Made by a program: the position numbers and the translations under genes
Notes under the pieces: generated by a model
The model's database searches: none
The model's input: only the letters and a program-made list of their open reading frames with translations
Told to the model about the DNA's origin: nothing
Assembly (NCBI GenBank): GCA_934502625.1
Contig: CAKSUQ010000025.1
Coordinates: 1 to 27,940 of the forward strand
Length of the DNA: 27,940 bases
Reading direction: 5' to 3'
From: an uncultured Gemmiger sp.
Lineage (GTDB): Bacteria; Bacillota; Clostridia; Oscillospirales; Ruminococcaceae
Part shown: piece after piece, positions 1-8,248 of the stretch
Numbering within the stretch: position 1 is the first letter of the stretch
How the letters are laid out: each line of letters starts with the position of its first letter

Positions 1-3000
1 CCGAACTGCGCCTTGCCGCCCAGAGGCTGCTGGGTGACCATGGAGTAGGGGCCGGTGGAGCGGGCGTGGATCTTATCGTCGACCAGATGATGCAGCTTCA
101 GGTAGTACATATAGCCTACCGTGACCTTGTTGGGGAACTGTTCGCCGGTACGGCCGTCGTAAACCGTGGTCTTACCGTCGTCGGTCAGATCGATCTTGGA
201 GAAGTCGATGACGTGACCCTTTTCGCCCATCAGGCGATCGAGGTGGGTCGGGTACTCCGGCGCGTTCTCGCCGTGCCACTTTTCGCGGGCTTCGGCGAAG
301 CAGTCACGCAGGTCGGACTCGTGTGCACCGTCGAAGACGGGGGTCTGCACCTTCCAGCCCAGCGCCTTGGCGACGTAGCCGAGGTTGACTTCCAGAACCT
401 GACCGATGTTCATACGGGAGGGAACGCCGAGGGGGTTCAGCACGATGTCCAGCGGGGTGCCATCGGGCAGGAAGGGCATATCCTCCTGCGGCAGAATGCG
501 GGAAACAACACCCTTGTTGCCGTGACGGCCGGCCATCTTATCGCCGACGCTGATCTTGCGCTTCTGGGCGATGTAGCAGCGCACGCACATACGCACACCG
601 GGCTGCAGCTCGTCGCTGTTTTCGGGGGTGAAGACCTTGACGTCGACGACGATGCCGTACGCGCCGTGGGGCACGCGCAGCGAGGTGTCGCGGACTTCGC
701 GTGCCTTCTCGCCGAAGATGGCGCGCAGCAGGCGCTCCTCGGCGGTCAGCTCGGTCTCGCCCTTCGGGGTGACCTTACCGACGAGGATGTCGCCGGTCTT
801 GACCTCGGCACCGATGCGGATGATGCCGCGGTCGTCGAGGTCTTTCAGCGCGTCATCGCCAACGTTGGGGATGTCGCGGGTGATCTCTTCGGGTCCGAGC
901 TTCGTGTCGCGGGCTTCGGTCTCGTACTCTTCAATATGGATGGAGGTGTAAACATCCTCGCGGACGAGCTTCTCGTTCAGCAGAACGGCGTCCTCGTAGT
1001 TGTAACCCTCCCAAGTCATGAAGCCGACCAGCGCGTTCTTGCCCAAGCTGATCTCACCGTTGCGGGTCGCGGGGCCGTCGGCCAGCACGTCGCCGGCCTT
1101 GACGGTCTCGCCCACATTGACGATGGGGCGCTGGTTGTTGCAGTTGCCCTGGTTGGAGCGCATGAACTTGATGAGCTCATAGGTGTCGGCGGAGCCGTCG
1201 GCGCAGCGGACGATGATCTTGTCGGCGTCGACATACTCAACAGTGCCGTCATGGGCGGCCAGAACGCAGACACCGGAGTCGGTGGCGGCCTTGTACTCCA
1301 TGCCGGTGGCGACCAGCGGCTGCTGGGTGACCATCAGAGGCACGGCCTGACGCTGCATGTTGGAGCCCATCAGGGCACGGTTACAGTCGTCGTTCTCGAG
1401 GAACGGGATGCAGGCCGTAGCGACGGAAACCATCATACGCGGAGAAACGTCCATGTAGTCGACCTGGGAAGCGTCGAACTCCTGGATGTCGTTGCGGTGG
1501 CGGCCGGAGACGCGGGGACGGACGAAGTGGTTGTTCTCGTCCAGCGGCTCGTTGGCCTGGGCGACGATATACTCGTCCTCCTCGTCGGCGGTCATATAGA
1601 CGACCTCATCGGTGACAGCGCCGGTGGCCTTATCGATCTTGCGGTACGGGGCCTCAACGAAGCCGTACTTGTTGATCTTGGCGTAGGTGGCCAGATAGGA
1701 GATCAGACCGATGTTCGGGCCTTCAGGCGTCTCGATGGGGCACAGACGGCCATAGTGGGTGTAGTGAACGTCGCGGACCTCGAAGCCTGCGCGGTCACGG
1801 GACAGACCGCCGGGGCCCAGAGCGGACAGACGGCGCTTGTGGGTCAGCTCGGCCAGAGGGTTGTTCTGGTCCATGAACTGAGACAACGGGCTGGAACCGA
1901 TGAACTCCTTGATAGCGGCCACGACCGGGCGGATGTTGACGAGGCTCTGCGGGGTGATCTTCTCGCCGTTCTCCTGATTCTGCAGGGTCATGCGCTCACG
2001 GATGACGCGCTCCATGCGGGAGAAGCCGATGCGGAACTGGTTCTGCAGCAGCTCACCGACGCTGCGGACGCGGCGGTTGCCCAGATGGTCGATCTCATCG
2101 GTGGTGCCGATGCCGTGGTCAAGGCCCAGCAGGTAGTTGACGGAGGCAAAGATGTCATCAACGGTGACGGTGCGGCTGATCAGAACGTCATGGTTCTGGC
2201 GCAGCAGCTCCTTCTGCTCCTCCACATCGGAGGTGGTGTCGAGGATCTTGCGGATCTCGGCAAAGTTGGCGCGCTCATTGACACCGGCCTCGGCCTCGAC
2301 GTCGAAGCTGAAGAAATTCTGGGCGTTGACGCAGCCGTTGGAGATGACAATGAACGGACGGGGCTCCTCGCCCTTCTTCTCAACGAGGATGGTAACGCGG
2401 GTAACACCGGCGTTATCGATCTCCTCGGCCTTGGCCATGTTGATCTTCTCGCCCTTGGCGGCCAGCAGCTCGCCGGTCAGCGGGGCGATGATGTCCTCGG
2501 CAGCCCTGTAACCGGCAATGCGGCGGGTCAGGCTGAGCTTGTTGTTCATCTTATAGCGGCCAAAACGAGCCAGGTCGTAACGGCGCGGGTCAAAGAACAG
2601 GTTGTTCAGGTGCGCGCGGGAGTTTTCCACCGTCGGGGGCTCGCCGGGGCGCAGCTTGCGGTAGACCTCGAGCAGGCCCTCCTCGGTGTTGTGGGTGATG
2701 TCCTTCTCGAGAGAGGCGTTGATCTTCGGCTCGGAATCGCCGAAGAACTGCTTGATCTGCTCATCGGTGGACAGGCCCAGGGCACGCAGCAGCGTGGTAA
2801 CGGGCAGCTTGCGGTTCTTATCGATGCGGACGTAGTAAACGTCAGAGGAGTCCGTCTCATACTCCAGCCAGGCACCGCGGTTGGGGTTCATGGTGGCGGT
2901 GAACAGGTCCTTGCCGGTACGGTCCTTGCTGGAGCCGTAGAACACGCCGGGAGAACGAACCAACTGGGAAACGATTGCACGCTCGGCACCATTGGAGATA

Positions 3001-3377
3001 AAGGTGCCGGAATCGGTCATGAGCGGGAAGTCGCCCATGAAGATCTCCTGCTCCTTGACCTCGCCGGTCTGCTTATTGAACAGACGGGCAGTGACGTACA
3101 GGGGCGCTGCATACGTAGCGTCCCGTTCCTTACATTCTTTAATGGTGTACTTGGGGGTTTTGTCCAGGCGGTAGTCCACAAACTCCAGCACGAGATTGCC
3201 GGTATAGTCCTCGATAGCGGCAATATCGTGGAAGACTTCGTGCAGACCTTCCTCCAGGAACCAGTTGTAAGAGTTTTTCTGGATCTCGATCAGATTGGGC
3301 ATGCCAATCACTTCGTTGATGCGGGAAAAGCTCATGCGGGTCGTTCTGCCGTTTTGTACGGGCTTGACCTTTACCAT
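1..3377 (-). CDS. rpoB: DNA-directed RNA polymerase beta subunit, 3' end outside window
   Basis: This encodes the beta subunit of RNA polymerase, which forms half of the catalytic cleft and carries the rifampicin pocket. The start is ATG at 3377 ([20 protein letters not shown]...), with AGGAG about 11 bases upstream. 1125 codons are visible. The last read [11 protein letters not shown], the conserved near-C-terminal block preceded by [11 protein letters not shown], so roughly 60-100 residues are missing beyond base 1. The rifampicin region reads [13 protein letters not shown], then [14 protein letters not shown]; Pro497 replaces the Gln usual at E. coli position 510, while the equivalents of D516, H526 and S531 are present. 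It has its own promoter (3543-3571) rather than following rplL, and yczE is divergent upstream. The family call is secure. Confidence 0.98.
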   Translation of the reverse strand, partial: MVKVKPVQNGRTTRMSFSRINEVIGMPNLIEIQKNSYNWFLEEGLHEVFHDIAAIEDYTGNLVLEFVDYRLDKTPKYTIKECKERDATYAAPLYVTARLFNKQTGEVKEQEIFMGDFPLMTDSGTFISNGAERAIVSQLVRSPGVFYGSSKDRTGKDLFTATMNPNRGAWLEYETDSSDVYYVRIDKNRKLPVTTLLRALGLSTDEQIKQFFGDSEPKINASLEKDITHNTEEGLLEVYRKLRPGEPPTVENSRAHLNNLFFDPRRYDLARFGRYKMNNKLSLTRRIAGYRAAEDIIAPLTGELLAAKGEKINMAKAEEIDNAGVTRVTILVEKKGEEPRPFIVISNGCVNAQNFFSFDVEAEAGVNERANFAEIRKILDTTSDVEEQKELLRQNHDVLISRTVTVDDIFASVNYLLGLDHGIGTTDEIDHLGNRRVRSVGELLQNQFRIGFSRMERVIRERMTLQNQENGEKITPQSLVNIRPVVAAIKEFIGSSPLSQFMDQNNPLAELTHKRRLSALGPGGLSRDRAGFEVRDVHYTHYGRLCPIETPEGPNIGLISYLATYAKINKYGFVEAPYRKIDKATGAVTDEVVYMTADEEDEYIVAQANEPLDENNHFVRPRVSGRHRNDIQEFDASQVDYMDVSPRMMVSVATACIPFLENDDCNRALMGSNMQRQAVPLMVTQQPLVATGMEYKAATDSGVCVLAAHDGTVEYVDADKIIVRCADGSADTYELIKFMRSNQGNCNNQRPIVNVGETVKAGDVLADGPATRNGEISLGKNALVGFMTWEGYNYEDAVLLNEKLVREDVYTSIHIEEYETEARDTKLGPEEITRDIPNVGDDALKDLDDRGIIRIGAEVKTGDILVGKVTPKGETELTAEERLLRAIFGEKAREVRDTSLRVPHGAYGIVVDVKVFTPENSDELQPGVRMCVRCYIAQKRKISVGDKMAGRHGNKGVVSRILPQEDMPFLPDGTPLDIVLNPLGVPSRMNIGQVLEVNLGYVAKALGWKVQTPVFDGAHESDLRDCFAEAREKWHGENAPEYPTHLDRLMGEKGHVIDFSKIDLTDDGKTTVYDGRTGEQFPNKVTVGYMYYLKLHHLVDDKIHARSTGPYSMVTQQPLGGKAQF

Positions 3378-3542
3378 AAAACGCGACCACTCCTATTCCA
3401 TAGATTGACAAAGTTGGCGAAAGCGACCCGAAAGCGGGCTGTGAAACTGCGGCATATTCGTCGTTTTTCACAAACTTTTCGATTTTGCGGTTTTTGCAAA
3501 ATCCCTTTAGGGCGCTCTATTCCATTTTTGTGATACTGTATC

Positions 3543-3571
3543 AGTATACAGGGTAAAAGGCTTGGTGTCAA
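3543..3571 (-). promoter_or_regulatory. rpoB sigma-A promoter with palindrome over the -10 box
   Basis: On the minus strand TTGACA (3571-3566) and TATACT (3548-3543) are separated by 17 bases, close to the sigma-A consensus. Transcription would start near 3536, giving a leader of about 160 bases. The -10 box lies in an inverted repeat, ATACTG (3533-3538) and CAGTAT (3542-3547) with a 3-base centre, which could be an operator. The leader holds short stems, for example GTGAAA...TTTCAC around 3444-3474 and CCCG/CGGG around 3430-3440. Confidence 0.8.
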
Positions 3572-3753
3572 GGGTTTTTCGGCTTTTTTATGAAGTTTTT
3601 TCATTTCATCGAACACCCGGATGGGTGTAGCAAAATTTCAGCAAATTGCTGATTTTGCACCGTTCCACCCCACTTGACAAATTCAGCCAACGGGCATATC
3701 CCCTTTTTTTTGGCAGTTTTCACAAGGATGGGCGCTATATTTTAAACAGGTTG

Positions 3754-3787
3754 CCGCTTGACAAGCGGGGTATTTTTACGGGATAGT
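3754..3787 (+). promoter_or_regulatory. yczE promoter and 15-bp operator-like palindrome
   Basis: TTGACA (3758-3763) and GATAGT (3782-3787) are spaced 18 bases apart, 43 bases before the yczE start. The -35 box is embedded in a perfect palindrome, CCGCTTG-A-CAAGCGG (3754-3768). A repressor bound there would block polymerase directly. Which protein binds is unknown; the adjacent genes include no obvious candidate. Confidence 0.55.
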
Positions 3788-3830
3788 AATAGTAAATCTG
3801 TATTTATTAAGGAAAAGAAGGGCGTATACC

Positions 3831-4469
3831 ATGAACTTTCTCGGCCAGAAGATTTCCCTGCGGCGTATCCTCGGCATGATCGCGGGCGTCGTCGTCATCG
3901 GCGTCGGCATTGCGGTATTCAAGTTCTCGCACCTCGGCAACGATTCCATCAGCGCGCTGAACCTGCGCATCGCGGAGCTGAGCGGGCTTCCGTTCAGCAT
4001 CGAGAACGTGCTGATGAATCTCTGCCTGTTTGTGCCGCAGCTCATCTGGGGGCGGCGGTACATCGGCCTTGGCACGATCATCAACAGTTTCTGCATCGGG
4101 TTCATCGTCACCTTCACCAGCGACGTGATGACCGCTGCGTTCGGCACCGCCGACACGCTGCCGGTGCATCTGTTCTGGGTAGCCGTCGGTGTGCTGGTCG
4201 TGGCGTTCGGCTGCTCGCTGTATCAGACGGCGGATTTGGGCGTCGCGCCCTACGATGCGCTGTCGCTGATGATGGCCGACCGGCTGCCTGTCCCCTACTT
4301 CGGCTGCCGTGTCTTCACTGATGCGCTGTGCGCGGTCATTGCCTTCGTGCTGGGCGGCCTGATCGGTCTGGGCACCCTGATTTGTGCCTTCGGCCTTGGG
4401 CCTTTCGTCCAGTTCTTCACAAAGCACTTCTCGGAGAAGGTTTTGCAGTACAGCCTGGCGAAGAAGTAA
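3831..4469 (+). CDS. YczE/YyaS/YitT-family integral membrane protein
   Basis: This 212-residue protein is hydrophobic along most of its length, with about five or six membrane segments (approximately residues 13-31, 50-70, 78-98, 108-130 and 150-195) and a basic C-terminus (SLAKK). Glycine-rich segments such as GIAVFKFSHLGNDSISALN, and the DLGVAPYDALS block near residue 140, fit the YczE/YitT group of uncharacterised Firmicute membrane proteins. B. subtilis YczE lies beside the surfactin operon, but its biochemical role is unsettled and no substrate is inferred here. Start ATG 3831 has a modest GAAGG upstream. It is monocistronic and converges on the symporter gene. The tight palindrome over its promoter suggests regulated expression. 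Confidence 0.75.
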   Translation: MNFLGQKISLRRILGMIAGVVVIGVGIAVFKFSHLGNDSISALNLRIAELSGLPFSIENVLMNLCLFVPQLIWGRRYIGLGTIINSFCIGFIVTFTSDVMTAAFGTADTLPVHLFWVAVGVLVVAFGCSLYQTADLGVAPYDALSLMMADRLPVPYFGCRVFTDALCAVIAFVLGGLIGLGTLICAFGLGPFVQFFTKHFSEKVLQYSLAKK

Positions 4470-4474
4470 GGCAT

Positions 4475-4617
4475 CGTAGGGCGGGGTGCGGCGGCGAAAA
4501 CGCTCCGCGGGCGGATATGGAATCCGCCCCTACGGTGTAGGGGTCGGCGTCCCCGACGACCCGGCAGCACTGCGGCAGCCGCAACACTCCTGCGGGCGAA
4601 CAATGTTCGCCCCTACA
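4475..4617. repeat. Two adjacent REP-like composites (GTAGGGG family)
   Basis: The region between yczE and the symporter terminator is filled by GTAGGGG-type repeats. The first composite (4475-4534) has a degenerate left foot, CGTAGGGCGGGG, and a clear right hairpin GGGCGGAT...ATCCGCCC ending in CTAC. The second (4536-4617) runs from TGTAGGGGTCGG to GCCCCTACA, with a stem GTCG...CGAC at one end and the near-perfect GGGCGAACA-A-TGTTCGCCC at the other. The second composite is an inverted relative of 17007-17087, sharing its spacer as well as its ends. Confidence 0.8.
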
Positions 4618-4630
4618 GCATACAAACAAA

Positions 4631-4664
4631 GCTCCTCGGCGTTCTTGCAGCGCCGAGGAGCTTT
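4631..4664. terminator. Bidirectional Rho-independent terminator (symporter and yczE)
   Basis: GCTCCTCGGCG (4631-4641) pairs with CGCCGAGGAGC (4651-4661). TTTT follows on the plus strand and AAA precedes, giving a short U-run on the minus strand too. It lies 3-7 bases past the symporter stop at 4668 and also downstream of yczE, so it can serve both convergent genes. Confidence 0.85.
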
Positions 4665-4667
4665 TAT

Positions 4668-6050
4668 TTACATCTTAATGATCCCAAACGCATTTGCGAC
4701 CGAGCTTGCCAGAATGATGGCGGCAAAAATCGGGCAGAGCCAGCGGATCATGAAACGGAAAATTTTCTTGCGACGGAAGTGCTGGCCGTCCAGCTCGACC
4801 TCGGCCTCGATCTTGTCCACGCCAACGACGCGGGAGATCAGCAGGCAGGTCGCGATGGCCGCGATCGGCATCATGACCGAGTTCGTCAGGAAGTCGAAGA
4901 AGTCGAGGAACTGCATCCCGATGACCGTCACACCTGCGAGAGGCCCATAGCCAAGGCTGGACAGCGTGCCCAGCGCCACCATGATGACGCCGACCAGTAC
5001 CGTCGACTTCCGGCGGTTCCAGCCCAGTTCGTCCTGAAACGTCGAGACGGCGCTCTCGGTCAGTGCGATGGAACTCGTCACTGCCGCGAACAGCACCAGC
5101 AGGAAGAACAGTACGCCGACGACAGTGCCCAGCTCCATGCTGGCGAAAACCTTCGGAATTGTAATGAACATCAGCGAGGGGCCGGCCTGCAGGGTGTCAG
5201 GGTCGCCGCCGGAGAATGCAAACACCGCCGGAATAATCATCAAGCCCGCCATGATGGCGATGAGCGTGTCAAAAATCTCGACGTGCTCGGTGGACTCCTC
5301 GATTGAGACATCCTTTTTCATGTAGGAGCCGAACGTCACCAGAATGCCCATGGCGATGGACAGCGAGTAGAACATCTGCCCCATGGCCGAGACGACGGTC
5401 ATCCACGAGAAGTTAGCCGGGTTGGGCACGAGAAAATACGCGACGCCCGCCAGCGCGCCGGGGCGCGTGACCGAGTAGCCCGCAATGATGACCGACAGCA
5501 CTACCAGCACCGGCATCATCAGCTTCGAGACGCGCTCGACGCCGTTGCGCACACCCGCGTAGATAACGCCGAGGGTGAACAACGTGAAGAGCAGGAAGCA
5601 GATTTCGGTGGACTTGCCGTCCGCGATGAAGGCGCTGAAATAGCCGTCCTCCGCCAGCCCCTGCGCATTGCCGCGCAGATACTCAAACAGATATTTGACG
5701 ACCCAGCCGCCGATGACCGAGTAGTACGGCACGATCAGCACCGGGATGATGGCGTTGATCCAACCGCCGAAACCGAGGAATCCGTTCTTTTTGCCGGGCT
5801 TGGCAAACGCGCCGTAAGCACTCACCGGGCTCTTGTGGGTCATGCGACCGAGGGCGGTCTCGGCCACGATCATCGTGTAGCCGAACGTCAGCGCCAACAC
5901 GATATAAATCAACAGGAAGATGCCGCCGCCATACTTGGCCGCCAGATACGGGAACCGCCAGATATTGCCCAGCCCCACCGACGCCCCGGCCGCCGACAGC
6001 ACAAAGCCGAGCTTGCCGGAAAACGAACTTCTGTTTTGCTTTTGTTCCAT
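4668..6050 (-). CDS. Sodium-dependent (neurotransmitter:sodium symporter family) transporter
   Basis: This 460-residue membrane transporter of the SNF/NSS family (LeuT fold) couples uptake of a small substrate, usually an amino acid, to sodium. The N-terminal LGFVLSAAGASVGLGNIWRFPYLAAKYGG is the signature first helix with the sodium-binding unwound GLGNIWRFPY segment. About 11-12 membrane segments follow, including the TSSIALTES block of helix 8. Bacterial members often have 11 helices, which the length fits. Start MEQKQNRSSF at 6050 is preferred because GAGAGGATTTGAG precedes it; an in-frame ATG at 6122 lies upstream of the promoter. It has its own promoter, is divergent from a MerR/TipAS gene and ends at a strong terminator. 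Substrate cannot be predicted. Confidence 0.93.
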   Translation of the reverse strand: MEQKQNRSSFSGKLGFVLSAAGASVGLGNIWRFPYLAAKYGGGIFLLIYIVLALTFGYTMIVAETALGRMTHKSPVSAYGAFAKPGKKNGFLGFGGWINAIIPVLIVPYYSVIGGWVVKYLFEYLRGNAQGLAEDGYFSAFIADGKSTEICFLLFTLFTLGVIYAGVRNGVERVSKLMMPVLVVLSVIIAGYSVTRPGALAGVAYFLVPNPANFSWMTVVSAMGQMFYSLSIAMGILVTFGSYMKKDVSIEESTEHVEIFDTLIAIMAGLMIIPAVFAFSGGDPDTLQAGPSLMFITIPKVFASMELGTVVGVLFFLLVLFAAVTSSIALTESAVSTFQDELGWNRRKSTVLVGVIMVALGTLSSLGYGPLAGVTVIGMQFLDFFDFLTNSVMMPIAAIATCLLISRVVGVDKIEAEVELDGQHFRRKKIFRFMIRWLCPIFAAIILASSVANAFGIIKM

Positions 6051-6093
6051 GATCTCAAATCCTCTCCGCACAGTAGTCATTTGCGTAAGGACA

Positions 6094-6122
6094 AGTGTAA
6101 CACAGACACGGAAAGTTTTCAA
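6094..6122 (-). promoter_or_regulatory. Symporter promoter
   Basis: On the minus strand TTGAAA (6122-6117) and TACACT (6099-6094) are 17 bases apart, about 44 bases before the start codon. It stands back to back with the merR promoter, the two -35 boxes lying about 23 bases apart. Confidence 0.6.
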
Positions 6123-6145
6123 TTACACTTTTTTTCAAGAAAAGC

Positions 6146-6176
6146 TTGACTCTGACGCAACGTCAGGGTGTATGAT
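6146..6176 (+). promoter_or_regulatory. MerR-type promoter with TipA-like operator
   Basis: TTGACT (6146-6151) and TATGAT (6171-6176) are separated by 19 bases, the over-long spacing typical of MerR-activated promoters. The spacer contains a perfect inverted repeat, CTGACG-CAA-CGTCAG (6152-6166), resembling operators of the TipA/Mta/SkgA branch. It lies directly ahead of the regulator gene, so autoregulation is the natural inference. Confidence 0.8.
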
Positions 6177-6208
6177 GGCAGTACCGCAAAGGAAACGAGG
6201 GTTTTATC

Positions 6209-6934
6209 ATGATGACCGTAAAAGAAGCCAGCCGACTGACAGGCATAAGCATACGCACGCTGCAATACTATGACAAGCTGGGTCTGCTGCCCGCCATGCG
6301 CACCGAGAGCGGCTACAGGCTGTATGACGATGCAGCGCTGGAACGTTTGCAGCAGATTTTGCTGTTTCGGGAGCTGGAGTTTCCCTTGCGGGACATCCGC
6401 ACCATTTTGGACAACCCAAATTTTGACCGCCGCAAGGCTCTGCGCCAGCAAATTGAGCTTCTCACGCTGAAAAAGCAGCACTTGGAAGATTTGATACGGC
6501 TGGCGCAGACTTTGCAAGTCGCAGGAGGACACACTATGCAATTCAAGGAATTTGATACATCCCGCATTGACGAGTACACCCGCCGCGCCAAGGAATCTTG
6601 GGGCGATACCCCCGCCTACCGCGAGTTTGAGCAGAACGCCGCCGAACGCACGGTGCAGGAGAGCAGCGATATAAACAATCAGCTGATGGCGTTGACCGCC
6701 GGGTTCAGCGCACTGCAAAACCTGCCCATCGACAACCCCGCCGTGCAGGCGCAGGCCGCCAAGCTGCAAGCTTTCATCACCGAGCACTACTACACCTGCA
6801 CAAAGGAGATTTTCGCCCAGCTCGGCCAAATGTACGGCGCAGGCGGAGAGTTCACCGCCAACATCAACGCCGCAGGCGGCCCCGGCACTGCCGAGTTCGC
6901 CGCAAAGGCGATTGCGGCGTATTGCAAGGAATAA
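6209..6934 (+). CDS. MerR-family regulator with TipAS ligand-binding domain
   Basis: This 241-residue regulator begins with a MerR winged helix-turn-helix (residues 2-70: TVKEASRLTGISIRTLQYYD, then GLLPAMRTESGYRLYDD). A coiled-coil dimer helix spans about 75-110. A C-terminal TipAS-type domain (about 115-241) contains features such as YTRRAKESWGDTPAYREFEQ and the TCTKEIFAQLGQMY block. TipAL, Mta and SkgA proteins with this architecture sense thiopeptides or other amphipathic compounds and untwist 19-bp promoters. ATG 6209 is followed at once by a second ATG at 6212; GAGG at 6197-6200 suits the first. It is autoregulated by inference, and is divergent from the symporter, which may or may not be a target. 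Confidence 0.9.
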   Translation: MMTVKEASRLTGISIRTLQYYDKLGLLPAMRTESGYRLYDDAALERLQQILLFRELEFPLRDIRTILDNPNFDRRKALRQQIELLTLKKQHLEDLIRLAQTLQVAGGHTMQFKEFDTSRIDEYTRRAKESWGDTPAYREFEQNAAERTVQESSDINNQLMALTAGFSALQNLPIDNPAVQAQAAKLQAFITEHYYTCTKEIFAQLGQMYGAGGEFTANINAAGGPGTAEFAAKAIAAYCKE

Positions 6935-6957
6935 GGCATAAATTTTGTTTGACGCCT

Positions 6958-7008
6958 TGTAGGGGGTGAGCATTGCTCGCCCGTGGAACATTGCAGCCAC
7001 CCCTACAG
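6958..7008. repeat. Short REP-like composite between merR and sigA
   Basis: This runs from GTAGGGGGTGAGCATTGCTC to CCACCCCTACAG. The left hairpin pairs GGGTGAGCA with TGCTCGCCC, including one G-T wobble that would be tolerated in RNA or single-stranded DNA. The right half is abbreviated to CCACCCCTAC. It sits between convergent genes. Confidence 0.7.
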
Positions 7009-7037
7009 AGCGGCCATAACACCCACACAAACCAAAG

Positions 7038-7071
7038 CCCCGCCCCGCTTGTTTTCGCAAGCGGGGCGGGG
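7038..7071. terminator. GC-rich hairpin between convergent merR and sigA
   Basis: CCCCGCCCCGCTTG (7038-7051) pairs with CAAGCGGGGCGGGG (7058-7071), a 14-bp stem. The U-tract on the sigA strand is short (three U after the stem) and the plus strand has only a loose T-rich tail, so termination may be partial or Rho-assisted. Confidence 0.65.
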
Positions 7072-7093
7072 GTACGTTTATTTACTTAGAAAA

Positions 7094-8194
7094 TCAATCC
7101 AAGAAATCGCGCAGCTTCTTGCTGCGGCTGGGGTGGCGGAGCTTGCGCAGGGCTTTGGCCTCGATCTGGCGGATGCGCTCACGGGTGACGTTGAACTCCT
7201 TGCCGACCTCCTCCAAGGTGCGGGGGCGGCCATCCTCCAAGCCGAAGCGCAGGCGCAGGACCTTCTCCTCGCGCGGGGTCAGCGTCTTCAGCACGTCGGC
7301 CAACTGCTCCTTCAGCAGGGTCTGGCTGGCGGCCTCGGCGGGCACGGGGGCGTCGTCGTCGGGGATAAAGTCACCGAGGTGGCTGTCCTCCTCCTCGCCG
7401 ATGGGGGTCTCCAAGCTGACGGGCTCCTGTGCGACGCGCATGATCTCGCGCACCTTATCGACGGGCATTTCCAGACGCTCGGCGATCTCCTCAGCGCTGG
7501 GATCGTGGCCGTACTCATGCAGCAGCTGGCTGGATACCTTCTTGACCTTGTTGATGGTCTCGACCATGTGCACCGGGATTCGGATGGTGCGCGCCTGATC
7601 GGCGATGGCGCGGGTGATGGCCTGACGGATCCACCACGTCGCGTAGGTGGAGAATTTGAAGCCCTTGGTGTGGTCGAACTTTTCAACAGCCTTGATCAGA
7701 CCCAGGTTGCCCTCCTGAATCAGGTCGAGGAACTGCATACCGCGGCCGACATAGCGCTTTGCGATGGAGACGACCAGACGCAGGTTCGCCTCGCTCAGGC
7801 GCTGCTTGGCCTTCTCGCCTTCGGGACCGCCTGCCTGAATTTTCAGCGCGAGGTCGATCTCCTCCTCCGGGCTGAGCAGCGGCACACGGCCGATCTCCTT
7901 CAGATAGACCTTAACGGGGTCATCGATGGTGATGCCGTCGGCGGTCAGGCCGTCCTCAAAGTCATCGCCGCCGCTCTCCTCGGTCATCGGCACGGCGTCG
8001 CTGACATCCACGGGGGTATCGTCGACGATCTCGATGCCGTTGCTTTCCAGCTCCTCATAGAGCTTTTCCATCGCCTCTACGTCAAGAACGTTGCCGTTTT
8101 CCTCCATCGCGTCGCTGATCTCGCTGCTGGTCAGCTTGCCGGCGCGGCGGCCATTGTCGATCAAAGAGCGGATCGGGTCTTTCTTTTCTGCCAT
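7094..8194 (-). CDS. sigA: Primary sigma factor SigA/RpoD
   Basis: This 366-residue housekeeping sigma-70 directs RNA polymerase to TTGACA/TATAAT promoters, many of which occur in this window. A short acidic region 1.1 (residues 1-85) leads to region 1.2 ([21 protein letters not shown], 92-112), region 2 with the core-binding [20 protein letters not shown] block (155-174) and the -10 recognition/melting motif [14 protein letters not shown] (184-197). Region 3 follows (about 205-285), then region 4 with the -35 recognition helix [21 protein letters not shown] (325-345). AAGGAG lies 9 bases before ATG 8194. It follows dnaG by 54 bases in the same direction, matching the conserved dnaG-rpoD arrangement. 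Length is typical of Firmicute SigA. Confidence 0.98.
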   Translation of the reverse strand: MAEKKDPIRSLIDNGRRAGKLTSSEISDAMEENGNVLDVEAMEKLYEELESNGIEIVDDTPVDVSDAVPMTEESGGDDFEDGLTADGITIDDPVKVYLKEIGRVPLLSPEEEIDLALKIQAGGPEGEKAKQRLSEANLRLVVSIAKRYVGRGMQFLDLIQEGNLGLIKAVEKFDHTKGFKFSTYATWWIRQAITRAIADQARTIRIPVHMVETINKVKKVSSQLLHEYGHDPSAEEIAERLEMPVDKVREIMRVAQEPVSLETPIGEEEDSHLGDFIPDDDAPVPAEAASQTLLKEQLADVLKTLTPREEKVLRLRFGLEDGRPRTLEEVGKEFNVTRERIRQIEAKALRKLRHPSRSKKLRDFLD

Positions 8195-8248
8195 AAGTAG
8201 GTTCTCCTTTTGGTTTTATATTGTTGCAACAAAATTGTCGGAATGTCG

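Larger units (their letters stand above)
3378..3830. other. Divergent rpoB/yczE intergenic region with inverted repeats
   Basis: This 453-base stretch holds no convincing gene. Besides the two promoters it contains two inverted repeats between them: ACACCC (3613-3618) with GGGTGT (3623-3628), and TCAGCAA (3638-3644) with TTGCTGA (3646-3652). The second is flanked by GCAAAA (3630-3635) and TTTTGC (3653-3658). They lie upstream of both core promoters, so they could be regulator sites or hairpins; no function can be assigned from sequence alone. A second TTGACA at 3674-3679 has only TATCCC at a 17-base spacing, a weak promoter at best. Confidence 0.6.

Noticed and set aside
66..3533. A plus-strand open frame of more than 1100 codons opposite rpoB
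   Set aside because: It is the antisense shadow of rpoB, kept open by GC-biased codon use; composition is repetitive Val/Leu/Gly/Asp and no domain is recognisable.
6119..7060. Long minus-strand frame opposite the MerR gene
   Set aside because: It is a shadow frame through a terminator-flanking repeat and the merR promoter; the plus-strand gene has a clear family.
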